The position numbers were made by a program, and so were the translations under genes. Positions 55,450 through 63,819 of a stretch of 64,000 nt of DNA are shown here, one piece after another. The stretch's first letter is position 1. Every line of letters starts with the position of its first letter. The notes under the pieces were generated by a model that had not been told where the DNA came from, ran no database searches, and saw nothing but the letters and a program-made list of their open reading frames with translations. Source of the stretch: SZUA-547 sp963669315 (lineage in GTDB: Bacteria > Pseudomonadota > Alphaproteobacteria > Rhodobacterales > Rhodobacteraceae); NCBI GenBank assembly GCA_963669315.1, contig OY770021.1:310001-374000 (forward strand), given 5' to 3'.

Positions 55450-57260
55450 TGCTTGGGGCGCAGGCGACAACTGATCTCGCCCCTGAACCGCAATTCGATT
55501 TCGGTGCGTTAGATCAGTTCCTTGAAATCTGGTGCGCCGATTTCGAGTTCGTGCCCACCGACGGAGAGCGGCCGAGACCGATCTGCATGATCGCTATTGA
55601 GGCACGGACTGGGCGCACTATCCGGCTATGGGAGGAAGAGCTTCGGAGTCTGAGTTGTGCGCCCTTCCGCACCGATGAGCGTGCATTGTTCGTTGCCCAC
55701 TTTGCATCTGCGGAGATCGGATGTTTCGAGGCGTTAGGCTGGGCGCACCCCGAGAACATCCTCGACACGTTCGCGGAGAGTCGTGTCGACACCAACGGCC
55801 GCAAGGGCATCTCAAGTGGCCTCCTAGCCGTCCTCGCCCGGTATGGCCTCCCAACCATCGGCGCGGAGGAAAAAGAGTCCATGCGGGCGCTCATCATGTC
55901 CGGCGGCCCCTGGAGCAATGTCGAACGATTGACCATCCTCGACTATTGCGAAGGCGACACTCGCGCGCTTGTCCGCCTCCTTCCCCACCTTCGCCTTAGA
56001 CCCGAAGAAGACCACCCGGTCAGGTTAGGACAAGCGCTCTTGCGGGGCCGCTACATGGCTGCAGTGGCCCGTATGGAGCATAACGGCGTGCCCATCGATG
56101 TTGAGACGCTCGTCCTGCTAAAAGTGAATTGGAACGCCATCAAAGAGCGGCTCATCGCCGAAGTCGACGCCGATTACGGCGTCTACGAAGGCGTCAGTTT
56201 TCGCGAGGCCCTGTTCCGAGCTTATCTGAAACGCGTTGGCATTTGTTGGCCCATGCTCGAAGATGGAAGCCTGAAGCTCGATCGCGATACTTTCCGGTTC
56301 ATGGGCCGAATCCACCCTCGGAAAATTGAGCCCCTCCGCCAGATTCGGGAAACGCTTTCCAGGATGCGGCAGATTTCCGTCGCGGTCGGATCTGATTGTC
56401 GAAATCGAACTATCCTGAGTCCTTTTGGATCAAAGACCGGCCGCAATCAGCCAAGCAGCTCTAAGTTCATTTTCGGACTGCCGGTGTGGATGCGCGGCCT
56501 TGTCAGACCTCTACCAGGACAAGGGCTCGCCTATCTGGATTTCGCCTCTCAAGAGATCGCCATCGCCGCCGCACTTTCCGGGGATGAGGCGCTGTGGGAA
56601 GCCTACAACTCGGGGGACCCATATCTCGACTTCGCCATTCGGGCTGGCCTGGCCCCGCCAAATGCGACCAAGAAGACGCACGGCGACATCCGCGAGCGCT
56701 GCAAGGCTGTCGTCCTTGGCGTGCATTACGGGCAGGCGGCCATGGGGATGGGACGGCGTGCGGGAATAACTACGCCCGAGGCTGATGCGCTCCTAAAGCA
56801 CCACAAACTCCAATTCAGGCGCTTTTGGGAATGGTCCGACTCTGTCGTGAACTGTGGGCTCGGTGGAGCGACGCTCACCACGCCGTTCGGATGGCGCTGG
56901 CGGATGGGCTCTGACGATGTGACGGACCGGTCGTTGATGAACTGGCCGATGCAGAGCGCCGGCGCGGACATGCTTCGATTGGCGTGCATTCGCGGGACCC
57001 GATTGGGTGTGAAAATCTGCGCGCCGGTCCATGACGCTGTTCTGATCGAGGCCCCTCTCGATGAACTTGATGAAGCCATTGAGACCATGCGTTCGGCGAT
57101 GATCTGGGCGAGCGAGAAAGTGTTGGGAGGCGGTCGCACATGCCGGGTCGATGCCGACGACTACCGCTATCCAGACCGGTTCATGGACTCAAAGCGGGGG
57201 GTCTACATGTGGAACAAAATTATGGACATCCTGGGGAAGCCGAGATGGCCAGAGTTCTAA
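55449..57260 (+). CDS. Family A DNA polymerase with exonuclease-like N-domain
   Basis: 603 residues from the ATG at 55449. N-terminal DnaQ/RNase D-like fold: DxE at D31/E33 (CADFEFV) and YxxxD at Y166-D170 (DYCEGD); ExoII looks degenerate (AHFASAEI). Polymerase motif A is AYLDFASQEIAIAAALSGD, motif B RERCKAVVLGVHYGQ, and motif C APVHDAVLIEAP, where the usual Glu after the catalytic Asp is Ala. NWPMQSAGADMLRLACI is a further PolA motif. The 5' nuclease domain is absent, so this is not the housekeeping Pol I. It probably copies the element's DNA; no primase or helicase gene is visible. Confidence 0.9.
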   Translation: MLGAQATTDLAPEPQFDFGALDQFLEIWCADFEFVPTDGERPRPICMIAIEARTGRTIRLWEEELRSLSCAPFRTDERALFVAHFASAEIGCFEALGWAHPENILDTFAESRVDTNGRKGISSGLLAVLARYGLPTIGAEEKESMRALIMSGGPWSNVERLTILDYCEGDTRALVRLLPHLRLRPEEDHPVRLGQALLRGRYMAAVARMEHNGVPIDVETLVLLKVNWNAIKERLIAEVDADYGVYEGVSFREALFRAYLKRVGICWPMLEDGSLKLDRDTFRFMGRIHPRKIEPLRQIRETLSRMRQISVAVGSDCRNRTILSPFGSKTGRNQPSSSKFIFGLPVWMRGLVRPLPGQGLAYLDFASQEIAIAAALSGDEALWEAYNSGDPYLDFAIRAGLAPPNATKKTHGDIRERCKAVVLGVHYGQAAMGMGRRAGITTPEADALLKHHKLQFRRFWEWSDSVVNCGLGGATLTTPFGWRWRMGSDDVTDRSLMNWPMQSAGADMLRLACIRGTRLGVKICAPVHDAVLIEAPLDELDEAIETMRSAMIWASEKVLGGGRTCRVDADDYRYPDRFMDSKRGVYMWNKIMDILGKPRWPEF

Positions 57261-57371
57261 GAGATCGGTCGCGGGGGGCGTTGCAAATCCGAGCAGGTGT
57301 TACTCGGTTTCCGAGCACCCGGGTCCTTATCTCTATCTCTCTCTTAATAATATATTAGGGAGGTAGCTCTG

Positions 57372-57773
57372 ATGAGTGGCTTCGACCTGAATGATTTCAA
57401 GCTCGATGAGCAGATTGCCGACGATCCCAACGGCGAGGTGAAAGCGGAACCGACAGAATCTGAAGAGGTGGTTGCCGAACCGAAAGATCACGCAAAGGGC
57501 AAGTTTGTTCGTTTCCCACTTTCGATGGTTGGCTGTCTCACGCCGAGAGACCGCATCCTCATGCTTCTCGTCCATTGCCAAACCATGGCCAGCGAACAGC
57601 CTGCGGTGGGGGACTGGTACACGCTCGATGGTCGACGGAAAAAGATGTTTGGGCTGACGGATCGAAACCAAAGAAAGCGAGCGATAGATACACTCGAAAA
57701 GTCTAATTTTATTGAGGTCTGGAGCCGTCCTGGGAAATCCCCGCGCCTACGATTGCGGGGGGGTCCGGTCTAG
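57372..57773 (+). CDS. Small protein, possible winged-helix
   Basis: 133 residues; GGGAGG 9 nt before the ATG. The acidic N-terminus (~45 residues) is followed by FVRFPLSMVGCLTPRDRILMLLVHCQ and a wHTH-like stretch, YTLDGRRKKMFGLTDRNQRKRAIDTLEKSNFIEVWSRPGKSPRLRLR, in which the last part resembles a recognition helix and wing. Could be a replication or copy-control regulator of the element. Last gene of the polymerase operon, 111 nt after polA. Confidence 0.68.
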   Translation: MSGFDLNDFKLDEQIADDPNGEVKAEPTESEEVVAEPKDHAKGKFVRFPLSMVGCLTPRDRILMLLVHCQTMASEQPAVGDWYTLDGRRKKMFGLTDRNQRKRAIDTLEKSNFIEVWSRPGKSPRLRLRGGPV

Positions 57774-58422
57774 CCTGACAAATGCTACCTGAGAATATTC
57801 GAATGCACATGAGTGGCCCAAAATCAGTCAGGCATTCTAGCGTCCACCAAACAGTGAGCCATTGCAATCATGTGCACAATCTCTGTCCTCAACTATCCCC
57901 AATCATCGTTGATGAGGCGGGAGTTGATGGCGGGGGGATGAGGGTATGAACTCCGTAAATTGGGGTAAGTTACCCGAGACCGATGATCACAGATTTAGAC
58001 CCCCCTTTTTTCGAATATCGGAAGCTAGATCAAAGGCTTGTGGAGGGTGATATGTCCCGGAGGCAGGGTCGAAAATATGGTAATTTCTGTTTGAATAGCC
58101 ATCATAGCGTAGAGACAGTTGTTGGGCTCAGCCGACTTCCCGGATGTCTGCTTTCCCCGCGAGACCGGGCCTTCGTTGATAGTGCGGCGAATGACGCCTT
58201 CGAGCCCAAAGGCGACGAACCAAGTTTCGGGGCTGTGCTCATGCAGCATTCAGAGCGAGTACTCCGACCCTGTGGACGTGCTGCGCTGCAGAGGAGAAAG
58301 CCGCCATTCGTTATGACTGCAGCATGATCAGAGGCGGTGATTTCCGCTTCGCGCCAGGAGCGGACGCTCGGGCTAAGCTCACAAATGAATGCGAAACGGG
58401 CGATCAACTCGCCCGCTTCATC
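57774..58422. other. Gene-free region with copy A of the dispersed repeat
   Basis: 649 bp without a convincing gene. Short frames on both strands have no ribosome site, and their predicted peptides resemble those of the region at 62.2 kb only because the DNA is repeated. The repeat copy is listed separately. Composition is lower-GC than the core. Confidence 0.6.
58131..58301 (+). repeat. Dispersed ~170-bp repeat, copy A
   Basis: Direct-orientation match to 62202-62366. Shared blocks include GCCGA..T.CCGGATGT near the left end, GAGCCCAA.G.CGACGA.CC, AAGTTTCGG, TGCAGCATTCAG, GACGTGCTGCGC and GCAGAGG.GAAAGC at the right end. The copies are diverged, so an old intergenic repeat family is more likely than a recent duplication. 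Confidence 0.8.
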
Positions 58423-59244
58423 TCAATTCCGGCCTTTCCCAGCGTTGCCGCTGTTGCCTCCTCGACCGCCGTTTCCACGGTCGCCTTCGTCGTCGTCTGG
58501 ACCAGAGCCTTTCCCGTCATTCGGACCGCCTCCGCCTTTGCCCGGGTTGTCGCTATCCTGTCCGTCCTCATTGTTGCCGTGGCCCTTATCGTTGCCCGGG
58601 CCATTTCCACCGCCGCTGTTGCCGGAGTCGCCACCATCGCCGGGACCATTCCCACCGCCGCTGTTGCCGGAGTCGCCACCATCGCCGGGGCCATTTCCAC
58701 CGCCACTGTTGCCGGAGTCGCCGCGATCGCCGGGGCCGTTTCCACCGCCGCTGTTGCCGGAGTCGCCACCATCGCCGGGGCCATTTCCACCGCCGCCGTT
58801 GCCGGAGTCACCGCCATCGCCGGGGCCTTCTCCACCGCCGCTGTTGCCGGAGTCACCGCCATCGCCGGGGCCATTTCCACCGCCGCTGTTGCCGGAGTCG
58901 CCACCATCGCCGGGGCCGTTTCCACCGCCACCGTTGCCGGAGTCGCCTCCATCTCCGGGACCATCGCTTCCTTTGCTATTGTCAGCAGTGTCTGAATCAT
59001 CGTCGTTGTGAAACTGCTCTCGGTCGCCAACGCCGTATTCTCGACGGTCGAATACTCCAGAACTCTCCTGCTCTGAAAACTCGACGCCGCTCCTGCTGGC
59101 GATTATCTGAGCTTGAGTAATCAACTGGGTTTCAGTATCGCCGCAAGTCTCTTGCAAAATTGAATTCTTATCGCAGGCCTCGTAAACGCTGGAGCACGCG
59201 CTCAGCGTCAGAGCAGCGGCGGCTGTAATCGTCAGTTTCTTCAT
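58423..59244 (-). CDS. Lipoprotein with Gly/Asn/Asp 15-residue tandem repeats
   Basis: 273 residues. Signal peptide with lipobox LSAC (Cys 17), then SSVYEACDKNSILQETCGDTETQLITQAQIIAS, an acidic stretch and, at residues 95-214, eight tandem 15-residue units of consensus GPGDGGDSGNSGGGN. The tail is Gly/Asp/Asn-rich and becomes basic at the end (GNGGRGGNSGNAGKGRN). Likely a surface or periplasmic lipoprotein with an unstructured, highly hydrophilic region. Function unknown. Long antisense frames here are repeat shadows. Confidence 0.75.
   Translation of the reverse strand: MKKLTITAAAALTLSACSSVYEACDKNSILQETCGDTETQLITQAQIIASRSGVEFSEQESSGVFDRREYGVGDREQFHNDDDSDTADNSKGSDGPGDGGDSGNGGGGNGPGDGGDSGNSGGGNGPGDGGDSGNSGGGEGPGDGGDSGNGGGGNGPGDGGDSGNSGGGNGPGDRGDSGNSGGGNGPGDGGDSGNSGGGNGPGDGGDSGNSGGGNGPGNDKGHGNNEDGQDSDNPGKGGGGPNDGKGSGPDDDEGDRGNGGRGGNSGNAGKGRN
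58603..58962. repeat. Minisatellite: eight 45-bp units
   Basis: Eight consecutive 45-bp units with a few substitutions each (for example GGE for GGN in unit 3, GDRGD in unit 6). It lies within the lipoprotein gene and encodes one 15-residue unit each, so copy-number change would keep the frame. No spacers, hence not CRISPR. Confidence 0.95.
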
Positions 59245-59825
59245 TTCTGCACACCTTCTCTGATTGGGTTCTCAGCGCTCGAAAATTGAGATCTTCGACG
59301 GCGCAATTCCTGAATCAGAGATGGGTGTCGCAGTGAATTCGAAGCTTCGAATTCGCGCCAGATCGCTTTGGCTCGTCGCCAAAAAAAGCCCCCCCGAAAA
59401 GGCGGCTAAGGTCGGGGAGGCGAAAGGCGCATGACCCCAAAATAGAGGAGAGATGGAGCCAGCGCAGTGTGATGCCGCAGATGCCGCGAATTGCGGGGTA
59501 CAACGCTATGGCATCAGGTGAGTGAGATAACTTGGGGCCATCTCGCCTGTGATCCGGATAGTGGGGAGTGATCTGCGGGACTTTTGCGAATTGCGGACTG
59601 GTCTTTGATCAAGTGCGCCAATCAATCATCGTTGCGAAACGGCGTCCCGGTCTCATCTTCGGTTGAGCAAGTTTCAGGCCACCCTTCTCGCCGGCAGACC
59701 CGGTAACGGCAGAGTCAGAGGAATTCGACTTGAGGTGCCAAGGATTTTCATCTGTCCGTTATGCGCCAACAGCGGACATCAACAAGCGCCAGCGAACCGA
59801 CCGTTCAATCTCGCTTGTACTGATG
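59245..59825. other. Gene-free region with terminator/attenuator-like hairpin
   Basis: 581 bp between the lipoprotein start and the ART stop. It holds the strong minus-strand hairpin at 59381-59421 and a weaker inverted repeat (TGTCCG at 59753-59758, CGGACA at 59773-59778) just past the ART stop. No convincing protein gene. A 62-codon minus-strand frame crosses the hairpin (59315-59503). Confidence 0.5.
59381..59421 (-). terminator. Strong minus-strand terminator upstream of the lipoprotein gene
   Basis: Read on the minus strand, a ~10-bp GC-rich stem with one mismatch (arms 59412-59421 and 59388-59397) and 14-nt loop is followed by seven T residues. It lies 137 nt before the lipoprotein start and over 400 nt past the ART stop, so it may serve as an attenuator in the lipoprotein leader or be a leftover from another operon. 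Confidence 0.8.
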
Positions 59826-61865
59826 TCAATTAACCTGCTCGAGCCAGAACTCTCCTTTGTCTGATTTTGTGTCGACCAAATCGCCGAGTGTCGTATGGTC
59901 TGTCGTGGTGCCCTTCTCGCCGGCGAACTTCACAAACTTGAAGACCGAGCCAGGAGGAAACAGCACCTCTCCCTCACCCTCATGAACAGAGAACTGAGTA
60001 ATCACCTTTCCAGTTTTGACGCCTGAAATGTGTGAACTGACATGACCAAAATTTGGAACTGGTTTTGGGCCCGTGCTCATGAAACCAGTCTCTGTGCGTT
60101 TACCGGTATCAATGATCTCTTGCAGAAAGAACTCCATTGTCTTGTCGCCACGAAATGCAACATCGGTAAATGGAGGAAGTTTCTTAAGCCCCTGCTCTAT
60201 GGCCTGTATGTAGGCGTCCAGCACTTCAGGATCGACATCACTAGCCTCATTGCTTCGTAGATATCCATTGAGTTTTGTATAGTCCTGCGTCGAGTAGCCG
60301 TAGATACCGGCGAGCTCGCCCATCGTCATAGGCTTCTTTAGGCCCTTTTTCCCCTTGAATGGGTCAAAGCCCTGCTTTCTTGCAAAGACTTCGGCCATCT
60401 GCGCCATCTCCAAAAACTCTAATCCCATATGAGACGCCATCGCTCTTGATGGAGAAGCACTGTCTTTTTTCAACTCTCTTTCGAGCTTACTCCGCTGATT
60501 TTCCAACCAGAGTTTCTTTAGCTCGTCCTTTATTTTCTGCTTCTTAGCGACTTCATCCAATACAATTTCATGCGCAGCGGCGATGAGCTTTTGGTCAGCC
60601 GCCTCGATTGCTCTTTTTCGTTTTTGGTCCCACTCGGGAACCTTCAACATCAAACTAGTCAGTTGAGCCACGTATTGATTCCAGGAATTGTCCGCTCCTT
60701 CATTCACTTTGTGCGCGATGAGATCGATCTGCGCGCGGGCGTCTTCGCCAAATTTTTCCACGTATCCCTTCATCTTCGCTTGATCAGTGAAATCAACACC
60801 CTCGATCTGCAGCTTTCCACCAATGGTTGCTGACTGATCTACCCCAATCTGATCGTCGCGAGCCTCAAGTTTGGCGATCGCCGCTTCCGCGGCGTCGTAA
60901 TCCTTTTTCTTCATTGCAGCAGCGAAGGCAGCAACCTCCTTGTCTCCTTTGACGGGACTATGCACCCGCACCACATCGCGATAGCGAACTTTCAGTTCAT
61001 TCACTCGGTTTGATTTCGATGTCTGCGCCTCGGCCGAGGGCTTTTGGGCCTCACCCACCTTCCCGTCTGGCGAGCCAGCGTCCTCATGCACCGCCTCTCC
61101 GTCATCCACGGTGTCGCCGTCGCCGACGATCTTGACCTTTATTTTCATCCCGGCGTGCAGTAGGGCCGCCTTCTTGAACAGCGGTACTAGTTTGCTCGAG
61201 GGCTTGAGCGGTATGTCGAATACATGCTTGCCGCTCTCGCCATAGCAACGCCCCTTCAGCCGTTTGCCCTTCTTTCCGGTTAGGAGCGCGGCGTCCCGGA
61301 AATGACTGGTCTTTACCGTTCGGGTCAGGATTAGGCCGGGGGTCTTGCGATCGATATTCAACACAAATTCCATGCCCTTCTCCTTCGACAGCTGTTTGGC
61401 GCGGGTCAACCTACGAGTCAGCTTTTCGCGGAGTTCCAGCCGCTTCGCTTCGTCGTCGCTCGCGGGCTCCTCTTTCGGCGCGACGGCGTCGAGTTCGCCG
61501 ACCGCCTCTTTCTCTTTCTTGTGGCGTTGAGATTTCTCCGGCGCGGGCTCGGCGGGCCTCTTATCCTTCGCCTCTTCCTTATCCGGTTCAGCCTCGGCCT
61601 TAAGCGTCGCGATGATCGTCTCCGCCTCCTCGCGGACCTGATCCATCCACTTGATCAGCGTGCGGTTCTTGGCGTTGGCCTTCTTGAGCGTCTTGAATTT
61701 GACCTCGATCTTGTCGCGCCTCGCCTCGGCCGTTTTGGGGTCGCCGCCTTTCTCGGCGCTCTCGAACTGGGCTAGAAGCTTTTCAAGGTCCGTGTCCTTC
61801 AGTTTTTTGCAGTCCTTGTGCTGCTGAAGGATCTTCCACCCCTTTGGTGACAGATATTTCGCCAT
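59826..61865 (-). CDS. ADP-ribosyltransferase toxin-like protein (R-S-E clan)
   Basis: 679 residues; GGGAGGGGG before the ATG. C-terminal ~165 residues form an ART domain: Arg572 in DVAFRGDK, Ser597-Thr598 in GFMSTGP, and ExE at E631/E633 in EGEVLFPPGSVFKF, the pattern of arginine-modifying exoenzymes. The N-terminal ~500 residues are Lys/Glu-rich coiled coils with a beta domain at about 165-260 (GMEFVLNIDRKTPGLILTRT; GESGKHVFDIPLKPS). No signal peptide, so export would need a dedicated machine or phage/lysis, or it acts inside the cell. No immunity gene (ADP-ribosylglycohydrolase) is next to it. Confidence 0.85.
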   Translation of the reverse strand: MAKYLSPKGWKILQQHKDCKKLKDTDLEKLLAQFESAEKGGDPKTAEARRDKIEVKFKTLKKANAKNRTLIKWMDQVREEAETIIATLKAEAEPDKEEAKDKRPAEPAPEKSQRHKKEKEAVGELDAVAPKEEPASDDEAKRLELREKLTRRLTRAKQLSKEKGMEFVLNIDRKTPGLILTRTVKTSHFRDAALLTGKKGKRLKGRCYGESGKHVFDIPLKPSSKLVPLFKKAALLHAGMKIKVKIVGDGDTVDDGEAVHEDAGSPDGKVGEAQKPSAEAQTSKSNRVNELKVRYRDVVRVHSPVKGDKEVAAFAAAMKKKDYDAAEAAIAKLEARDDQIGVDQSATIGGKLQIEGVDFTDQAKMKGYVEKFGEDARAQIDLIAHKVNEGADNSWNQYVAQLTSLMLKVPEWDQKRKRAIEAADQKLIAAAHEIVLDEVAKKQKIKDELKKLWLENQRSKLERELKKDSASPSRAMASHMGLEFLEMAQMAEVFARKQGFDPFKGKKGLKKPMTMGELAGIYGYSTQDYTKLNGYLRSNEASDVDPEVLDAYIQAIEQGLKKLPPFTDVAFRGDKTMEFFLQEIIDTGKRTETGFMSTGPKPVPNFGHVSSHISGVKTGKVITQFSVHEGEGEVLFPPGSVFKFVKFAGEKGTTTDHTTLGDLVDTKSDKGEFWLEQVN

Positions 61866-62526
61866 TGCCCCCTCCCAATTTGTGACGCGACGATATCCTT
61901 AATCGATTGGAGCGGTGTAAGTGACTTGCAGTTGAGCCGGCCAGCGCCCGATCCCGCGTCGACCGCAATTATACCATTTTTAAGTAAATCGGCTGGAGCT
62001 TAGAGTTGTTCGAGTCCGCGCCACCTAACCGCCAATGTCTTTCGAAGGGTCGGGCGGCTACCAAGTAGTAGATGATTTCAAGAGTGATGACTGCATTGGG
62101 TCAAAACCGGTCTAATGCACAGCAAAATGCCCAGCGTTCCGACGCAAATCGAAAGCGGTCGTTCATGCGAAACGGATTTTGACCTGCCATCAGATCAATA
62201 GGCCGAAGTCCGGATGTTCGGTGTTCCGAAGCAGCCGTTGGGCGATTTGGGTTGGAACGACGGCCTAGAGCCCAATGCCGACGAGCCAAGTTTCGGAGCG
62301 ACGCTCGTGCAGCATTCAGGTCGCGAGCACGGCCAATTTAGACGTGCTGCGCCGCAGAGGGGAAAGCAGTTCTCTGTTTGCGGCTGTGTCAAGGATGTTG
62401 GGCCGCTGGTCCGCCGGGGTCGTGGTTCTCTTCGAAGTCGGTCTTGCCGCCAGTATACAGCAAATCAGCGACCACCGCGCTGTAGGGGGGATGCGGAGCG
62501 CCGTCCGGATTTGCTAAACATCGGGC
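61866..62526. other. Gene-free region with copy B of the dispersed repeat
   Basis: 661 bp. The ART promoter must lie in its left part. Copy B is at 62202-62366. The composition rises to core-like GC toward the right, suggesting the edge of acquired DNA near 62.4-62.5 kb. No convincing gene. Confidence 0.55.
62202..62366 (+). repeat. Dispersed ~170-bp repeat, copy B
   Basis: Same orientation as copy A. The two copies bracket the lipoprotein and ART genes (58.42-61.87 kb). Translated fragments of both copies share EP..DEPSFGA.L.QHS, but neither has a plausible gene start, so I treat it as noncoding. Confidence 0.8.
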
Positions 62527-63819
62527 ATGATGCGCTCTGTTGAAGCCCTCCTTGCGATCACGCTGGCGCTCTCGCTGGCCGGATGTGGCGGCGCGCCCTA
62601 CTCGCTCACCATGATGCCTGCGCCGATGATCTACGCCGAAGAACAGGCCAAGGCAGTGCTCGACGACACGGCTGAGCACGAACCGCATCCCGGCCTTCTC
62701 TACGCCACCTCCCGCCCGCCGACCGAGGACGGCGCCTATCCCTATTATCGCGACGATCGGGGCGACGTGATCCGCCTCGGGCACGCGAAACTGACGGTGC
62801 GCGAAAACGACGCCTCAGAGGCGGAAATTCTCGCGCTCGCCGCCGCGGCGGACCGCGAGCGCGACCTCACCCTGACCTTAACGGGAATCGAGGAGTTCGG
62901 ACTTCTGGAGCGCAGCCTGCTGCCCTTCTCCGACCCCGCCCATTTCGCGCCTGGAGCGCCGCGCGGAGAGACGACGTTCGCCCAAGTGATCGATACGCAG
63001 TTCGAACGCTCCGGCAACCGCGAGATCTTCGTTTATGTGCATGGCTACCGAGTGCCTTTCTCCAATCCAGTTCTGGTGGCGGCCGAGTTCTGGCACTTCC
63101 TCGACTATGAGGGGGCGTTCATCGCCTTTTCCTGGCCCTCGACCTTCAACAGATGGGCCTATCTGACGGACCTGGAGAACGCGGACCTTTCAGCCCACGC
63201 CCTGCGCGACTTGCTGGAATTTCTAAGCGAGGAGACCAGCGCCGAACGCATCCATATTCTCGGCTACAGCGCTGGCACCCGTGTCGTTCTGGATGCGCTC
63301 CACAATATCGCCCTTGAGGAGAATGGCGCCCGCCCGCGGCTTGGCCAGGTAGTGCTTACGGGAAGCGATGTGGACCGGGCGATACTTGGCCTCAAACTGG
63401 AGGATGGGGTGCTGGACGCGGTCGACAGCCTGACGCTTTATCTTTCCGAGTCTGACCAGGCGCTCAAGATTCTCAGGTTCCTCGGCTTTCGCCCGCGAGC
63501 GGGCGAAATGTGGGAGGAAGGCACGATGCCGCCGCAGGTCGCGCGCTATATTCTGGAGCATCCGAAGCTCATTTTCATCAACGTGGCGGAGGCTGAGGGG
63601 TCGACCCGCGGAAACGGGCACGGCTATTTTCGCAGCAGTCCATGGGTCAGCAGCGACATCATCGCCAGCTTCATCCATGGCCTTAAGCCTGAGGCGCGGG
63701 GTCTTGTTCTGGTCGAGGGAGAGCCGATCTGGCGGTTCCCGTCCGATTACCCGGCGCGGCTTCGCCGGATTCGAGATGCCTCGCCGCCGCCAGAAGAGGC
63801 CATCGCCGAGCAGCGATAA
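62527..63819 (+). CDS. Lipoprotein alpha/beta-hydrolase (DUF900 family)
   Basis: 430 residues. Lipobox LAGC with Cys at residue 20. Hydrolase core: EIFVYVHGYRVPFSNPVLVAAEF (oxyanion region), FIAFSWPS, nucleophile elbow HILGYSAGTRVVLDAL, LTGSDVDRAI, and a late His in GNGHGYFRSSPW. These features match DUF900/COG4782 esterase-like proteins. Substrate unknown; probably anchored in the envelope. High GC, so likely core backbone beyond the element. Two adjacent ATGs (62527, 62530) are both possible starts. Confidence 0.85.
   Translation: MMRSVEALLAITLALSLAGCGGAPYSLTMMPAPMIYAEEQAKAVLDDTAEHEPHPGLLYATSRPPTEDGAYPYYRDDRGDVIRLGHAKLTVRENDASEAEILALAAAADRERDLTLTLTGIEEFGLLERSLLPFSDPAHFAPGAPRGETTFAQVIDTQFERSGNREIFVYVHGYRVPFSNPVLVAAEFWHFLDYEGAFIAFSWPSTFNRWAYLTDLENADLSAHALRDLLEFLSEETSAERIHILGYSAGTRVVLDALHNIALEENGARPRLGQVVLTGSDVDRAILGLKLEDGVLDAVDSLTLYLSESDQALKILRFLGFRPRAGEMWEEGTMPPQVARYILEHPKLIFINVAEAEGSTRGNGHGYFRSSPWVSSDIIASFIHGLKPEARGLVLVEGEPIWRFPSDYPARLRRIRDASPPPEEAIAEQR

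Larger units (their letters stand above)
52543..57773 (+). mobile_element. Integrative element at tRNA-Thr carrying its own DNA polymerase
   Basis: Contents in order, all on one strand: tRNA-Thr, tyrosine integrase, unknown, HTH excisionase-like, unknown, family A polymerase, small wHTH-like protein. Genes overlap or abut from 52748 to 57260, with ATGA and TGATG junctions. GC is lower than in the core genes to the left. The downstream repeat-rich DNA with ART cargo (to ~62.5 kb) may belong to it. I searched by eye for a copy of the tRNA 3' end further right and found none, so the right boundary is open. Confidence 0.7.

Noticed and set aside
58025..58249. Possible small gene in the 57.8-58.4 kb gap and its look-alike at 62.2-62.5 kb
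   Set aside because: Similarity between the peptides follows from the shared DNA repeat; starts lack ribosome sites and frames are not consistently bounded.
58603..58962. Regular 45-bp repeats resembling a CRISPR array
   Set aside because: Units are contiguous without unique spacers, keep one reading frame and encode a lipoprotein repeat; no cas genes.
58324..59120. Long plus-strand frames with Ala/Val or Pro/Ser/Arg repeats opposite the lipoprotein
   Set aside because: They are antisense readings of the minisatellite. The minus-strand frame alone has a start, signal peptide and lipobox.
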